Source of the DNA: a virus
IMG/VR virus record: IMGVR_UViG_3300010885_056274
Location: 1-27,466 of that record
DNA length: 27,466 nucleotides
Strand: one strand, 5' to 3'
Part shown: positions 9,801 to 17,064 of the stretch, in pieces
Layout: each line of letters opens with the position of its first letter
Position numbering within the stretch: the first letter of the stretch is position 1
Translations under genes and position numbers: made by a program
The notes under the pieces: model-generated
The model's database searches: none
The model's input: only the letters and a program-made list of their open reading frames with translations
Told to the model about the DNA's origin: nothing

Positions 9801-12800
9801 TGGAGTGGGATCTACCACATTCAGTTTTTCTTTGAATAGAATTCCAGAAAAATTATCATATTCCCAAAATGAATGCAATATTTTAGAATACACTACAAAT
9901 TCTTTATCAGCAAAAGGACCAATTAATAAAATTAATATTGTTTCTGGCGGAACTGATTATAAAAAATTACCTACATTTAGTGGATCCAATTCTATTGAGG
10001 GCAAAGACGCTTATCTTATTCCAAAATCAAATACGATAGGAAATATAAGAGAAGTCAGAATTACTAATGAAGGATTTGAATATTCTTCAGATAAAACATT
10101 ACAACCATTTGCTTACATATCACCATTAATTACAATAGAAAATTCAGATACTATTGGCATTGTTACTGTAACCGATGGTGGGACAAACTACATAAGTCCA
10201 CCGTCAATAGTAATTGTAGATACTATAACTGGGAAAAAAATTGATAGTGGAGTATTACAAGCAAAACTAGCAAATAATTCTATTTCTTCAGTAGACATAG
10301 TGCAAAATCCAAAGGGGTTACCTTCCACAACTGTAAAATTGTCTTCAACAAATAATACTAATGGTGTTAGTATACAGTCCGTAGAATCATCCTCTACTGG
10401 AATTTTTACATGTTATATAACAACCCCAATATTGGGATACTCTACAGCACCGTTCAGTGTTGGCAATAAAGTTTTTGTTGAGGGCATAAAAAAAATTGGA
10501 TCTGACGGGACAGGATTTAATTCTGAAGATTATGGATATGAATTTTTAACTGTATCCGGATATCAAGCAACTAATCCAGATAAAGTTATATTTAATATTT
10601 CCAATTTAACATCAAATACCGGATTAGCAAATCAAATTCAAGATTCTTTTGCAACTATTGTAAATTCCAAAAATTATCCCAGCTTTAAAGTAACTCAAAT
10701 ACCTTCATATTTTTTAATTGGTGAAAAAATTATTTCAAACGATATTGAAAGAGATTTAATTATTACAGAGAGTACTAAGACTTTTATCAAAGTATTTGGT
10801 TCTTATGAGTTATCATTAGATGAAGTTATTAAAGGTAAGCAATCTGGAAATATAGCAACTATAAAAAAAATCGAAAACAATACAGGATTATTTGAGATTA
10901 ATTACTCAACTAAAAAAACTATCGGATGGACAAATGATATTGGAAAATTGGATTATGACAACCAATCAATACCAGATAATGACTATTATCAGAATCTTTC
11001 ATATACAGTAAAAAGTCCCATTCAGTATGAAGATCTAAAAACTCCAGTTAATAGTCTTCTTCATACCAGTGGATTAAAAAACTTTGCAGACACTGGAATT
11101 ACATCTACTGCAAGTTCAGAAATATCAGGAAATACTGTAGATTCACTTATTATAGATCTAATTAATGAAAAAAGAGTCGATACAGTTTATAATTTTGACT
11201 TAGTTAAAGATATTGATGTATTAGAAAATTCTTCCAAGACTTTAAAATTAAAAAATATAACATTGACAGATTATATCAAATGTGAGAATAACGTTGTTTT
11301 GGGAATTGACAATATAAATCGCCAATTTTCCAATTTAGAAACAGAACCCAGTGAATATTTGAATATTCTCAAACTGGGATATAATGATTCATACAATAAT
11401 CTAATATTCAGAATTTCTAATTTAGATAATTCTCAAATTCAATTTACAGAATTGGTAGTATTGAATAATACAATCGATACCTTCCTATTAAATAAGAATT
11501 CCATATCCAATACTGGTGATTTATTTGGAGAATTTTCAATATTTACTGACCAATTCAATGATTCATATTTAAGATTTACTCCAACTAATCCATATGATAT
11601 TGATTATGATTTAAAATCTATCAAAACTACGTTTAATACAATTCTTCCAGGAATTGGTACACAATCCATAGGATTTGTGGACTTAACTGGGTTGAATATT
11701 GGTGTGCAATCTGGAATAACTACATCAATTGTATCAGCACAAACTAGTAAATTAAAATCTTTATATGCAGATGTACAAGTAATTGACACCATAACAAATG
11801 AAATGACTTTTGTTGAATTATATTTGGCACATGATGGTACAAATACTTATATTTCAGAATATTATGTTGACTCAGAATCAGAAACTGGCAATTATTCTGG
11901 AAATTTTATAGGATCATTTAGTTCAACAATATCTTCAGGAATATTATCTCTAAAATTCAATAATACCAGCACACATCAAGTTAAACTTAGATCAAAAATT
12001 GTTGGATTTGGATCAACAGCAGTTGGTGTTGGCACTTATAGATTTAAAAAATCTGGACAAATTGGTGGAAATGAAAGAAGTGTAAAATATGAATCACAAT
12101 ATCAGTCTAATGTTTCAACTGCATCAACAGATATAATTTTATTAAATAAAAATAATTTTATTGCACTCAAATCATTAGTTAAAGTGAGTTTTGGATCAAC
12201 CGTCTCTTTACATCAAGTTTCGTTACTTCAAGATACCAATAATATTTTTGTAGAGCAATCTGCATTCCTTTCTGCTGGAAGTACTACCGGTATTGGATCT
12301 TTTGGTGGAGAATATTCTGGAAGTGATTTCATATTAAAATTCTATAAATCGCCAGAAGTATCCAATAATCTTGAAATTTCATCATTCAACCAATGCATTT
12401 ATACTACAATTGATGATATCAATATTCCACCAGATTTAATTTATGGAACTTTAACAGATTCGATTCAAGTTAATTCTTACAATGCTCTAAATGGCGATAG
12501 AATTAATAGAACTGCATTTACTATGACTACTAATGATGGATATCCAATTTTTGCTCAAACTTTTGATCCATTGGATGCATCAGTATTAAATTTATCAACT
12601 GGGTTATTTACAATAGACAATCATTTCTTCAGCAATGGTGAAAGATTAGTATATACTCCAAAATCAACTTTTATTGGAGTTGCCGCCAGTTCTATTATGG
12701 TTGGAATATCGTCACTTCCATCAGAAGTTTATGCTATTAGAGAATCTGCAAATACTTTTAGATTGGCACTTACAAAGAATAATGCTTTATCGGGAATTGG

Positions 12801-15471
12801 TGTAGTATTTTCTTCCGGTGGTTCTGGAAATGCACATCAACTTGAAATGTTCAAGAAAAATGAAAAAGCACTTATTACTTTAGATAATGTAGTTCAATAT
12901 CCATTAATAAGAACTCCAATTGCTCATACCTTATCTGGAAATGGGGGGGGAATTTCCATTGCATCTTCAATATTTGCTCTAAGTGGAATATCTACAATAG
13001 TTCCAAAAGATATTCTTAAAATTGATAATGAATATATGAAAATTGAAAATGTTGGGATAGGTACTACAAATAATGGACCCATCACAAATAGCGGATCAAT
13101 TTCTTTAGTACAAGTTTCTAGAGGATTTGTGGGATCATCTGCATCTACTCATACTGATTCTGCAATAGCAAGAATCTATAAAGGTTCTTATAATATTGTC
13201 GATAATAAAATTCATTTTGCAGAAGCACCTAGAGGAAATCCTCAGATAAGTTTTAATGATGGTAATCTACCATTCCAAACTTCAGATTTTAGTGGAAGAG
13301 TATTTTTGAGAAATGATTATGATACAAATGTGGTTTATGATGATATTTCCAATCAATTTACTGGAATAGGTAGAACCTTCACATTAACTATTGGTGGAAT
13401 TAATACGGTCGGATTGGGAAGTACTGGTGGAAATGGAATTTTATTCATCAATAATGTTTTTCAGACACCAACAACAGATAATAATCCAAACAATAATTTT
13501 AAAATTATTGAGAATTCTATTGCAGGAATTACGAGTGTAGTATTTTCTGGAATTGAAGATCCACAAACTAAAAATATAATAACATCAAAGTATGATGTAA
13601 ATCAAAATCAAACTCCAAGAGGTGGAATAATAATTTCTTTCGGTTCATCTACTGGTTTAGGTTATGAACCTTTAGTAGGAGCATCAGTAACTGCTAAAGT
13701 TGGTGCTGGTGGATCAATTATTTCAATTGGTATTGGAACTACTGTAGGAAATTATGGATCTGGATATAATGGATTAGTTTCTATAGGAGTATCAGTTTAT
13801 GAAAGTGGACATACTGGTGCAGCTGCATCAATAACTGCATCAGTAGGGGTGGGTGGTACATTATCTTTCCAAGTAGTAGGTGGTGGAACTGGTTACACAA
13901 ATCCCAAAATATTTGTTTCAGAACCTTCTTATGAAGATCTTGAAGTTGTTGGAGTGTCTAGATTAGGTATTGGATCAACAACATCTACTGGAACTGGACT
14001 TTTGATGAATGTTGTGGTTGGAGCAAGTTCTACTACTGGAATTGGATCTACTTATTTTGAAGTTACTGGATTTAATATCAATAGACAAGGATATTCATTC
14101 CAACGTGGAGATGTATTTAAACCTGTAGGATTAGTTACTGATAGGAGATTAGCATCCCCATTATCAGAGTTTACTTTAACTGTTCTCGATACTTTTACAG
14201 ATTCTTTTGCTTCTTGGCAATTTGGCGAACTTGACTATATCGATTCGGTTAAAAAATATCAAGATGGGAGTCGTCAGAGATTTCCACTATTTTATAATGG
14301 CGATTTGCTCAGTTTTGAAAAAAATGATGATTCGGATCCTTTATTGGAATTGGATAAATGTCTATTAATATTTGTTAATGGAATTATTCAAGAACCTGGA
14401 TTTGCATACGAATTTGAAGGCGGAACATCGGTGAAATTTACTACAGCACCAAAAAGAGAAGATAATGTTGCAATATTCTTTTATAGGGGAACAAAGGGGG
14501 GAGACAGTGCTCTGATTACAAACGTCAATCAATCATTAAAAGAGGGAGATACTGTTCAAGTATTAAAAAATAATAGTATTCCAGGTACTGTTACGCAAGA
14601 TCAAAGAACTATAACTAATTTAAATTATTCTGATAAATTTGAAACAGATTTATATTCTGGTCAGGGAGTAGATATTAATAATTATAAACCATTAAGTTGG
14701 TTAAAACAGAAAATAGACAGAGTTGTTAATGGTCAAATAGTTTATAAATCAAGAGATTCAATTGAATCTCAAGTATATCCAACTGCAAATATCATAAGAT
14801 CTTTTTCATCTACAGATACTGAAATTTTTGTAGATAATGTTCAATTTTTTGATTCTGATATCAATTTGCTATCTGGCGACACATTTGATGCTTTAATTGT
14901 AAATGGAATTTCTACAACTGCACAATCCTCAGTAGAATTAATTTCAAAAATTAATTCAGTTGACGGATTCTCAGGAATTATAACTGGAATAACAACTACA
15001 ACAGGTACTTTAGGAAATCCTTTAGCAATTAAATTTTTCCTAAAATCTGATACTGGATCGTTTACTGGATTAACCACAGGATATCCAATTTATATTTTCG
15101 ATACTTGTGTCGGAAATGGAGTTACTTCTATTAATAATTCAAATTCTTCCGTGGTTGGTATTGGATCATCCTTCTTAGATAATATATATCACATACATCA
15201 ATTTGTTCCATTTGCATCTAATGCTAGTATTACTTGCAATATTCATTCATCATCTTCAATAGTTGGAATTGCAACCACCGGAAATGTATCAAATCCTTTA
15301 GGAAAATTCTCTTGGGGAAGAATGACCGGATTTACCAGATCAAGTTCACCAATTTCTATAGGAGTTTCTGGAAATACAGTAACTTCGGGATTGTCTACAT
15401 TTGCAACAATTCAAAGAAGAGGTACTGGATTGAGACAAACTGGATCTTTAATTAAAGGTAATATTATCTAA
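3844..15471 (+). CDS. Giant modular baseplate-associated protein, 3,875 aa, in the gene 7 position
   Basis: One uninterrupted frame of 11.6 kb starts one base after gene 6. In T4, gene 7 (1,032 residues, the wedge scaffold) lies between genes 6 and 8, so a gp7-equivalent role is inferred from position, helped by the non-repetitive N-terminal 300 residues (for example LKQYYISQEYQGGPVDIAEN and SFYQSKGTDESFRILF). Beyond that the chain is mosaic. It has Gly-Gly-x-Gly-Tyr beta-repeats at about residues 740-790, 930-950, 1023-1195, 1400-1450, 2028-2178 and 3259-3432. It has a YHYH-family domain at 1220-1343, at least seven copies of an H-x-x-x-x-x-G-D/E module between 836 and 3000, and CxRG-type modules near 84 and 319. 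Two LFVNG-type segments lie near 3180 and 3510. The C-terminal 120 residues (GKFSWGRMTGFTRSSSPISI, then TIQRRGTGLR) resemble ends of cyanophage structural proteins as I remember them. GC is about 26% in samples. The virion role is likely, the exact one unknown. Confidence 0.85.
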   Translation: MIGTGFESRVKVQQIVQNQLPEFILDESPNAVDFLKQYYISQEYQGGPVDIAENLDQYLKLDNLTPEVIVGNVGLTTNIDSNAGIITVTSTKGFPQKYGLIKIDDEIITYTGITTNTFTGCIRGFSGVTNYHQDLNSEELVFSESEKVSHAGKTSVENLSSLFLKEFYKKLKASLTPGLENTDFVSNLNVGNFIKNARSFYQSKGTDESFRILFNVLYGITPKVVNLEDFLIKPSSAEFIRREVVVAERISGDPTRLIGQTIKKSTDTITSASVSEVETFTRKNKQYFKISFFVGYNEFSAVEGNFTITPNTKCLEDVEIGSSVITVDSTISFPESGTIFSGNNVISYTSKSINQFFGCTGIAYKISLSDNIRSNEIYYGYEDGDTSKKVELRLTGVLSKFKQISESLKVSEGDEIFVRNLGEIIRNPSENKSYKEIFANSWIYNTSSRYQILSINGSAFVLSSKIDRSSLKVGDRVEIVERGTNNILSDPLNLPYISIVVSDTQINLNNLSGFIPVNGQEYDLRRKVNKASSSIVPIQFGNNALLSDIQNVYNENDEYIYVASNSLPSNNNGLIIPYAYQITKNINTVTVSGLGDQISNGRYSTLLFNTSVPFINGDRVYYSSPENSTLDLETGSYYVEVLSPGNKIRLYGSKAFVGTDQYITFINTNFISQTHIFTLYSQRSAKISAQKLLRKYPLSSNIQNGINELTIPGSIGMLINGVEIKNYKSDDKIYYGPLESIKVLNGGNDYDVINPPLVSVSPGEGVNASVQPVVSGSIKKVYVDNQEFDINNIISINVTGGNGKGVTLEPIIKKRVREVYFDARTTEGIDITYETIKFLTNHNFTSGDPIIYNSNGNLSLGIGTYSGSNFDQNITLINNATYYAKVDNSTTIKLYPTLSDYSSGINTIGFTGINASGIHKFRTISNKKTLSELKVIDGGSDYTNRKLIVTPTGISTINHTINFNNHGFNDGELISYDYQTSNITGILTTNQYYILKFNDDSFRLCDAGVAGTNRSNYDRKKYVKFTSAGSGYQYFNYPKISISIEYSPVGVNTEVRTITATPVVKGSIIDAYLYDGGTGYGSTILNLHKKPLIKIKTGKEAQITPSIINGSIVSVNIKYGGYEYYSIPDLIVEDSSGSGSGAELRAIVTNNKIKSVSIINPGIGYSSSSTTVKIIPSGSNAVLDSNVRSLRVNNNVKFGDELLVESNINLQYSICGYYDTLRLSLNDDGTQHSPIIGWAYDGNPIYGAYGYSNPEDPNTPQKALTSGYELNTSNLIDRPLQFADGFFVEDYEYKNSGDLDENNGRFGKTPEFPNGVYAYFATIEEETLKSKFPYFIGDTYRSNTIKENFTLNQNYNFNNSNLLRNTFPYKISEIYANNDFIIESNEILNQKTIIESVTDGYINSIDILNSGYDYKVNDILEFDSTGTEGGGLITKVSSVKGKDIVSLNTSVETYSNSIFTWKSADTVKVSISPNHTLSNNDYVIISGFSTSLSKLNGSYQIGVTSYYSNVLKSIPVSTAGLTTEIYLSQLPSEKVSVGSSIIIGTETLSVLEVFKNLNILKVQRGSSGVSHTATSQVNFIPDSFTISKNIDYFESNLNDKVYFNPTESIGIGTQIGITSSITFQFGDSNTTRIIPTQAIYIENHPFITNQQVIFRRPTLEYISVSTSPTGTQFNIPSTGSSQIFYVVNKNKNVIGLKTSINSSELFFVNLNGGNNDDYYSLESTYSQISGKVERIKSTVSVSTSHELSNGDNILLKVEPNLSVGIGTSTSVYVKRSAINGNILINPIGFNSTGINTSTSTITITSHNLNTGDKISYSADLVASGLSSDSYYVYKINDNQIKLSETYFDCKNDPPITVSIASTGGKNQFISLINPQIKSIKSNNLVFNLSDSSLTGYKFKVYYDQEFKNEFVSTAKTTGFTLSGIGTIGISSIASLTINYDLSLPTKLYYNLEKSGHISTSDISVNNNSEILFVDSAYDSSFNYNIFGVGSTTFSFSLNRIPEKLSYSQNECNILEYTTNSLSAKGPINKINIVSGGTDYKKLPTFSGSNSIEGKDAYLIPKSNTIGNIREVRITNEGFEYSSDKTLQPFAYISPLITIENSDTIGIVTVTDGGTNYISPPSIVIVDTITGKKIDSGVLQAKLANNSISSVDIVQNPKGLPSTTVKLSSTNNTNGVSIQSVESSSTGIFTCYITTPILGYSTAPFSVGNKVFVEGIKKIGSDGTGFNSEDYGYEFLTVSGYQATNPDKVIFNISNLTSNTGLANQIQDSFATIVNSKNYPSFKVTQIPSYFLIGEKIISNDIERDLIITESTKTFIKVFGSYELSLDEVIKGKQSGNIATIKKIENNTGLFEINYSTKKTIGWTNDIGKLDYDNQSIPDNDYYQNLSYTVKSPIQYEDLKTPVNSLLHTSGLKNFADTGITSTASSEISGNTVDSLIIDLINEKRVDTVYNFDLVKDIDVLENSSKTLKLKNITLTDYIKCENNVVLGIDNINRQFSNLETEPSEYLNILKLGYNDSYNNLIFRISNLDNSQIQFTELVVLNNTIDTFLLNKNSISNTGDLFGEFSIFTDQFNDSYLRFTPTNPYDIDYDLKSIKTTFNTILPGIGTQSIGFVDLTGLNIGVQSGITTSIVSAQTSKLKSLYADVQVIDTITNEMTFVELYLAHDGTNTYISEYYVDSESETGNYSGNFIGSFSSTISSGILSLKFNNTSTHQVKLRSKIVGFGSTAVGVGTYRFKKSGQIGGNERSVKYESQYQSNVSTASTDIILLNKNNFIALKSLVKVSFGSTVSLHQVSLLQDTNNIFVEQSAFLSAGSTTGIGSFGGEYSGSDFILKFYKSPEVSNNLEISSFNQCIYTTIDDINIPPDLIYGTLTDSIQVNSYNALNGDRINRTAFTMTTNDGYPIFAQTFDPLDASVLNLSTGLFTIDNHFFSNGERLVYTPKSTFIGVAASSIMVGISSLPSEVYAIRESANTFRLALTKNNALSGIGVVFSSGGSGNAHQLEMFKKNEKALITLDNVVQYPLIRTPIAHTLSGNGGGISIASSIFALSGISTIVPKDILKIDNEYMKIENVGIGTTNNGPITNSGSISLVQVSRGFVGSSASTHTDSAIARIYKGSYNIVDNKIHFAEAPRGNPQISFNDGNLPFQTSDFSGRVFLRNDYDTNVVYDDISNQFTGIGRTFTLTIGGINTVGLGSTGGNGILFINNVFQTPTTDNNPNNNFKIIENSIAGITSVVFSGIEDPQTKNIITSKYDVNQNQTPRGGIIISFGSSTGLGYEPLVGASVTAKVGAGGSIISIGIGTTVGNYGSGYNGLVSIGVSVYESGHTGAAASITASVGVGGTLSFQVVGGGTGYTNPKIFVSEPSYEDLEVVGVSRLGIGSTTSTGTGLLMNVVVGASSTTGIGSTYFEVTGFNINRQGYSFQRGDVFKPVGLVTDRRLASPLSEFTLTVLDTFTDSFASWQFGELDYIDSVKKYQDGSRQRFPLFYNGDLLSFEKNDDSDPLLELDKCLLIFVNGIIQEPGFAYEFEGGTSVKFTTAPKREDNVAIFFYRGTKGGDSALITNVNQSLKEGDTVQVLKNNSIPGTVTQDQRTITNLNYSDKFETDLYSGQGVDINNYKPLSWLKQKIDRVVNGQIVYKSRDSIESQVYPTANIIRSFSSTDTEIFVDNVQFFDSDINLLSGDTFDALIVNGISTTAQSSVELISKINSVDGFSGIITGITTTTGTLGNPLAIKFFLKSDTGSFTGLTTGYPIYIFDTCVGNGVTSINNSNSSVVGIGSSFLDNIYHIHQFVPFASNASITCNIHSSSSIVGIATTGNVSNPLGKFSWGRMTGFTRSSSPISIGVSGNTVTSGLSTFATIQRRGTGLRQTGSLIKGNII
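6067..7430 (+). repeat. Gly-Gly-x-Gly-Tyr beta-repeat array in the giant protein
   Basis: Protein-level repeats with a shared pattern: a beta strand, then GG/AG-x-GY or a close variant, then a Pro/Ser-rich strand, then a Gly-rich turn leading to the next strand. Clear copies are VLNGGNDYDVINPPLVSVSP, VIDGGSDYTNRKLIVTP, FTSAGSGYQYFNYPKISIS, LYDGGTGYGST, IKYGGYEYYSIPDLIVED and IINPGIGYSSSSTTVKI. Two H-x-x-x-x-x-G-D/E modules are interleaved. The copies are strongly diverged at DNA level. Similar stretches lie at 8042-8190, 9927-10370 and 13618-14140. Confidence 0.75.
7501..7872 (+). other. YHYH-family domain inside the giant protein
   Basis: Residues 1220-1343 of the giant protein carry the landmarks of the YHYH domain: GWAYDGNPIYGAYGY, LDENNGRFGKTPEFPNG, VYAYFAT and FPYFIGDTY. 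The name-giving Tyr-His-Tyr-His of bacterial members is Tyr-Ala-Tyr-Phe here, so both histidines are absent. The domain's function is not established. It falls between a Gly-Tyr repeat array and a further Gly-Tyr repeat, which fits insertion as a module. Confidence 0.75.
9927..10370 (+). repeat. Second Gly-Tyr beta-repeat array in the giant protein
   Basis: Copies visible at about residues 2028-2178 are IVSGGTDYKKLPTFSGS, ITNEGFEYSSDKTLQPF and VTDGGTNYISPPSIVIVD, followed by a decayed copy (IVQNPKGLPSTTVKLSS). The pattern is the same as in the array at 6067-7430. Confidence 0.7.
12943..12950 (+). repeat. Run of eight G in the giant gene
   Basis: A G8 homopolymer (12943-12950) sits in a very AT-rich gene and encodes Gly-Gly within GNGGGIS. 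It is the longest G run I noticed; the next are six (14496-14501 and 16204-16209). A slip of one base would shift the frame at residue about 3035 and remove the last 840 residues. Confidence 0.85.
13618..14140 (+). repeat. Gly-rich Gly-Tyr beta-repeat array near the giant protein's C-terminus
   Basis: Residues about 3259-3432 are rich in Gly, Ser, Val and Ala with repeated GIGT/GIGS turns. Repeat copies include STGLGYEPLVGASVTAKVG, NYGSGYNGLVSIGVSV, VGGGTGYTNPKIFVSEP and NINRQGYSFQRGDVFKP. The VGAGG and VGVGG turns separate the strands. It is the most Gly-rich part of the protein. Confidence 0.7.
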
Positions 15472-15485
15472 TCTGAATAATATAT

Positions 15486-15493
15486 TATAAATA
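15486..15493 (+). promoter_or_regulatory. Late promoter upstream of gene 8 (TATAAATA)
   Basis: A perfect T4 late promoter octamer in the 42-base gap between the giant gene and gene 8, 20 bases before the ATG. I saw similar octamers inside genes only with a different last base (for example TATAAATT or TATAAATC). It would drive gene 8, the DUF4815 gene and the two small genes after it. Confidence 0.8.
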
Positions 15494-15513
15494 TAGAAAA
15501 AAAGACGATTAAT

Positions 15514-17061
15514 ATGTCAGCAATTGTAACAGATCAATTTAGAATTTTGAATGCTAATAATTTTGTTGACTCTGTAGTAAATACTGCAAATTCATACTAT
15601 GTATTTGTTGGACTTCCAAATCCGGATCCAGAATCGATTGGTTTTGGTAGGGCAGATGACTGGAATACTGATATTCCAGATCCAATCGATAACATTCAAT
15701 ATTTAAATCATTATCGTGATACTTCTATTTTTGGTAAAAAAATTACTAGTTCAAATATTAGAAGAGTTATAAGAAGAATTGATTGGACTGTGAATGTAAA
15801 ATATGAAATGTATAGGCATGATTATAGTATTTTAAATCAGTCGCCAATATCAAACTCAAGTAGACTTTATAGTGCTAATTATTATGTAATGAATAGTGAT
15901 TATAAGGTTTATATTTGTATTGATAATGGTTCTTCTGGGGTAAATCCTAAAGGAAATGGTTCTAAGGATGAACCAACATTTACAGATTTAGAACCATCTG
16001 CAGCTGGAGTAAGTGGAGATGGATATTTATGGAAATATTTGTTTACCGTTTCTCCAAGTGATATTATAAAATTCGATTCTACCGAATATATTACCATTCC
16101 CAATGATTGGAGAACTACATCAGATTCTCAAATTGTTTCAGTTAGAGAAAATGGAGATTCAACTTTAAATAATAATCAGATTAAAAAAGTTTATATTGAA
16201 GATGGGGGGAAAAATTATAGTTCTGGAGAAGTTAATATTCTTGGTGATGGTAATGGTGGAAAGGTTTTAATCAATGTTGATAGTAGTGGATCAATAATTT
16301 CTACTACAGTAACTTCTGGTGGTAGTGGATATACTTATGGAATAGTTGATTTGGGGACTCTGCAACCTCCAGGAAGTATACCATATCCAGCAAAACTTAT
16401 ACCAATTATTCCACCATCAAAGGGACATGGTTATGATCTCTATACAGAACTAGGTGCTGATAAGATATTAATATATGCCAGATTTGACGATTCTACAAAA
16501 GATTTTCCAATTGATACCAAATTTTCCCAAATTGGTATTTTAAAAAATCCAACTTCATATAGTTCCACTTCAATTTTTACTCAAAATCAATATTCTTCAC
16601 TTTATTCTATTAAACTTACATCAGACTTTAATGGAACACCAGTTGTTGGTGATGAAATTTCACAAACAGTAATTGGAGGAACTGCAAAAGGATATGTTGC
16701 ATCTTACGATAGTACTACAAAAGTTTTAAAATATTTTAGAGATAGATCTTTATATTTTGGTGCAACAGGCAATAGTGATGAAACTGACTACATTACAGTT
16801 TCTACTGATGGTAAGGCATTAGAATTTGAATCTTCCACAAATACAATTCTTCCATATTCTGCATCTATTGATAGAACTTTTGGTACTGATAAAGTTACTA
16901 TTGGAACAAAAGTTATAGATTTGGGAGCAACATTTACTGGAGGTCTTGCAAATCCTGAGATAAATAAAGAATCGGGAGACGTTATCTACATCGATAATAG
17001 ACCTTTAGTTTCTAGAAGTTCTAGACAAAAAGAAGACATTAAAATTATCCTGGAATTTTAA
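15514..17061 (+). CDS. 8: Baseplate wedge subunit gp8
   Basis: This 515-residue protein corresponds to T4 gp8 (334 residues), a wedge component that binds gp7 and gp10 in T4. The N-terminal half is the recognisable gp8 core: TDQFRILNANNFVDSV, NSYYVFVGLPNPD, RRIDWTVNVKYEMYRHDY, NYYVMNSDYKVYICIDNG and GDGYLWKYLFTVSPSDIIKF. The extra length comes mainly from an inserted Gly-Gly-x-Gly-Tyr repeat block (about residues 223-280) and a further C-terminal domain after it. The start follows a perfect late promoter; the ribosome binding site is weak (AAAAAGACG). Its stop is three bases before the next ATG. The assignment to gp8 is firm for the first 230 residues; the C-terminal half has no T4 counterpart that I can see. 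Confidence 0.92.
   Translation: MSAIVTDQFRILNANNFVDSVVNTANSYYVFVGLPNPDPESIGFGRADDWNTDIPDPIDNIQYLNHYRDTSIFGKKITSSNIRRVIRRIDWTVNVKYEMYRHDYSILNQSPISNSSRLYSANYYVMNSDYKVYICIDNGSSGVNPKGNGSKDEPTFTDLEPSAAGVSGDGYLWKYLFTVSPSDIIKFDSTEYITIPNDWRTTSDSQIVSVRENGDSTLNNNQIKKVYIEDGGKNYSSGEVNILGDGNGGKVLINVDSSGSIISTTVTSGGSGYTYGIVDLGTLQPPGSIPYPAKLIPIIPPSKGHGYDLYTELGADKILIYARFDDSTKDFPIDTKFSQIGILKNPTSYSSTSIFTQNQYSSLYSIKLTSDFNGTPVVGDEISQTVIGGTAKGYVASYDSTTKVLKYFRDRSLYFGATGNSDETDYITVSTDGKALEFESSTNTILPYSASIDRTFGTDKVTIGTKVIDLGATFTGGLANPEINKESGDVIYIDNRPLVSRSSRQKEDIKIILEF
16180..16350 (+). repeat. Gly-Gly-x-Gly-Tyr repeat pair in gp8
   Basis: Two copies, KKVYIEDGGKNYSSGEVNIL and STTVTSGGSGYTYGIVDLG, are separated by a Gly-rich turn (GDGNGGKVLINVDSSG). 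The pattern is the same as in the giant protein and gp14. Confidence 0.75.
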
Positions 17062-17064
17062 AAA

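Noticed and set aside
6067-14140. Repeat arrays as a CRISPR array, DNA-level tandem repeats or a diversity-generating retroelement target
   Set aside because: The repeats are recognisable only at protein level and vary in DNA sequence and spacing. No reverse transcriptase or template repeat was seen in the window.
15234-15455. Alternative + frame at the end of the giant gene
   Set aside because: It overlaps the conserved C-terminal part of the giant protein in another frame and has an unlikely composition rich in Asn, Ile, Lys and Phe.
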